From: Pseudomonas putida
Lineage (GTDB): Bacteria > Pseudomonadota > Gammaproteobacteria > Pseudomonadales > Pseudomonadaceae
Direction of reading: 5' to 3'
DNA length: 64,000 nt
Assembly: GCF_022627325.1 (NCBI RefSeq)
Contig: NZ_JAETZZ010000009.1
Span: 1-64,000 of the forward strand
The notes below the pieces were generated by a model that ran no database searches, was not told where the DNA came from, and saw only the letters and a list, made by a program, of their open reading frames with translations. This document shows positions 63,984 through 64,000 of the stretch, piece by piece. Made by a program: the position numbers and the translations under genes. Every line of letters begins with the position of its first letter. Position 1 is the first letter of the stretch.

Positions 63984-64000
63984 TGGGTGACATCGGCACC
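63980..64000 (-). CDS. tcyJ: C-terminal tip of the cystine-type binding protein (rest beyond window)
   Basis: On the minus strand the window edge holds the last six codons GADVTQ and a TGA stop that overlaps the permease start (ATGA). FliY/TcyJ cystine-binding proteins end in a very similar GADVT motif. Only the tail is visible, so the identification depends on position and this motif. Confidence 0.6.
   Translation of the reverse strand, partial: GADVTQ

Overview
The window is about 64 kb of a GC-rich chromosome from the genus Pseudomonas, most likely the P. putida group. The evidence is a LapA-type giant adhesin, P. putida-style REP/BIME repeats with a REP-associated transposase, and the gene orders ppk-ppx-trxA-rho-ubiD, zapA-6S RNA-fthC, pepP-ubiH-visC and gabD-gabT. 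Nearly everything is coding. No rRNA, tRNA, CRISPR array or intact insertion sequence was seen.

Layout. 1-9.6 kb: the 3' part of a huge lapA-like gene, beginning inside an exact 606-bp tandem repeat array and ending with Calx-beta-like, cadherin-like, von Willebrand A and RTX modules plus a type I secretion tail. 9.7-14.0 kb: a small conserved protein, then a probable sulfur-scavenging operon (alpha-ketoglutarate dioxygenase, periplasmic binding protein, ATPase, permease). 14.0-15.6 kb: a short WYL-family-like regulator and a Sel1-repeat protein. 15.7-20.7 kb: a translationally coupled MarR-FUSC-DUF1656-HlyD-outer membrane factor efflux operon. 20.7-22.3 kb: a gene-poor patch with REP repeats, a RAYT transposase broken by one stop codon, and remnants of another repeat-like element. 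22.3-31.3 kb: yaiI, elbB, a sterol-desaturase-like protein, DedA, ppk, ppx, trxA, rho. 31.5-38.8 kb: ubiD with a ferredoxin-reductase partner, a ChaC-like protein, a quinone oxidoreductase, a FliL-like exported protein, an EVE protein, a 49-residue membrane protein, fthC, 6S RNA and zapA. 38.9-43.7 kb: ygfB, pepP, ubiH, a DUF4442 protein and a visC/ubiF-type hydroxylase. 43.8-46.6 kb: an iron(III) ABC importer. 46.7-51.2 kb: gcvT-gcvH-gcvP. 51.2-53.3 kb: DUF2388 and an orphan GspE/PilB-type ATPase. 53.7-56.6 kb: gabD-gabT. 56.7-62.4 kb: a degenerate receiver-HDOD protein, a diguanylate cyclase, a fatty-acid desaturase and a GGDEF-EAL protein. 62.5-64 kb: a cystine-type ABC importer, whose binding protein is cut by the window end.

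Themes. The window holds a cell-surface adhesin and two c-di-GMP enzymes. In P. putida and P. fluorescens, c-di-GMP controls LapA retention through LapD/LapG, which are not in this window. It also holds polyphosphate turnover, ubiquinone synthesis (decarboxylase plus two hydroxylases) and glycine and GABA catabolism. The joining of a lapA block, a ppk-to-gcvP block and a gabDT block differs from the order I recall for P. putida KT2440, which would imply origin-centred inversions; this is inference from memory. The main items for a second look are the homogenised 606-bp lapA array, the RAYT nonsense mutation, composite REP elements shared between distant sites, a multi-frame element near 21.8 kb, a possible small RNA near 34.1 kb, the pseudo-receiver HDOD protein, a terminator between gabD and gabT, and several perfect palindromes in promoter regions.
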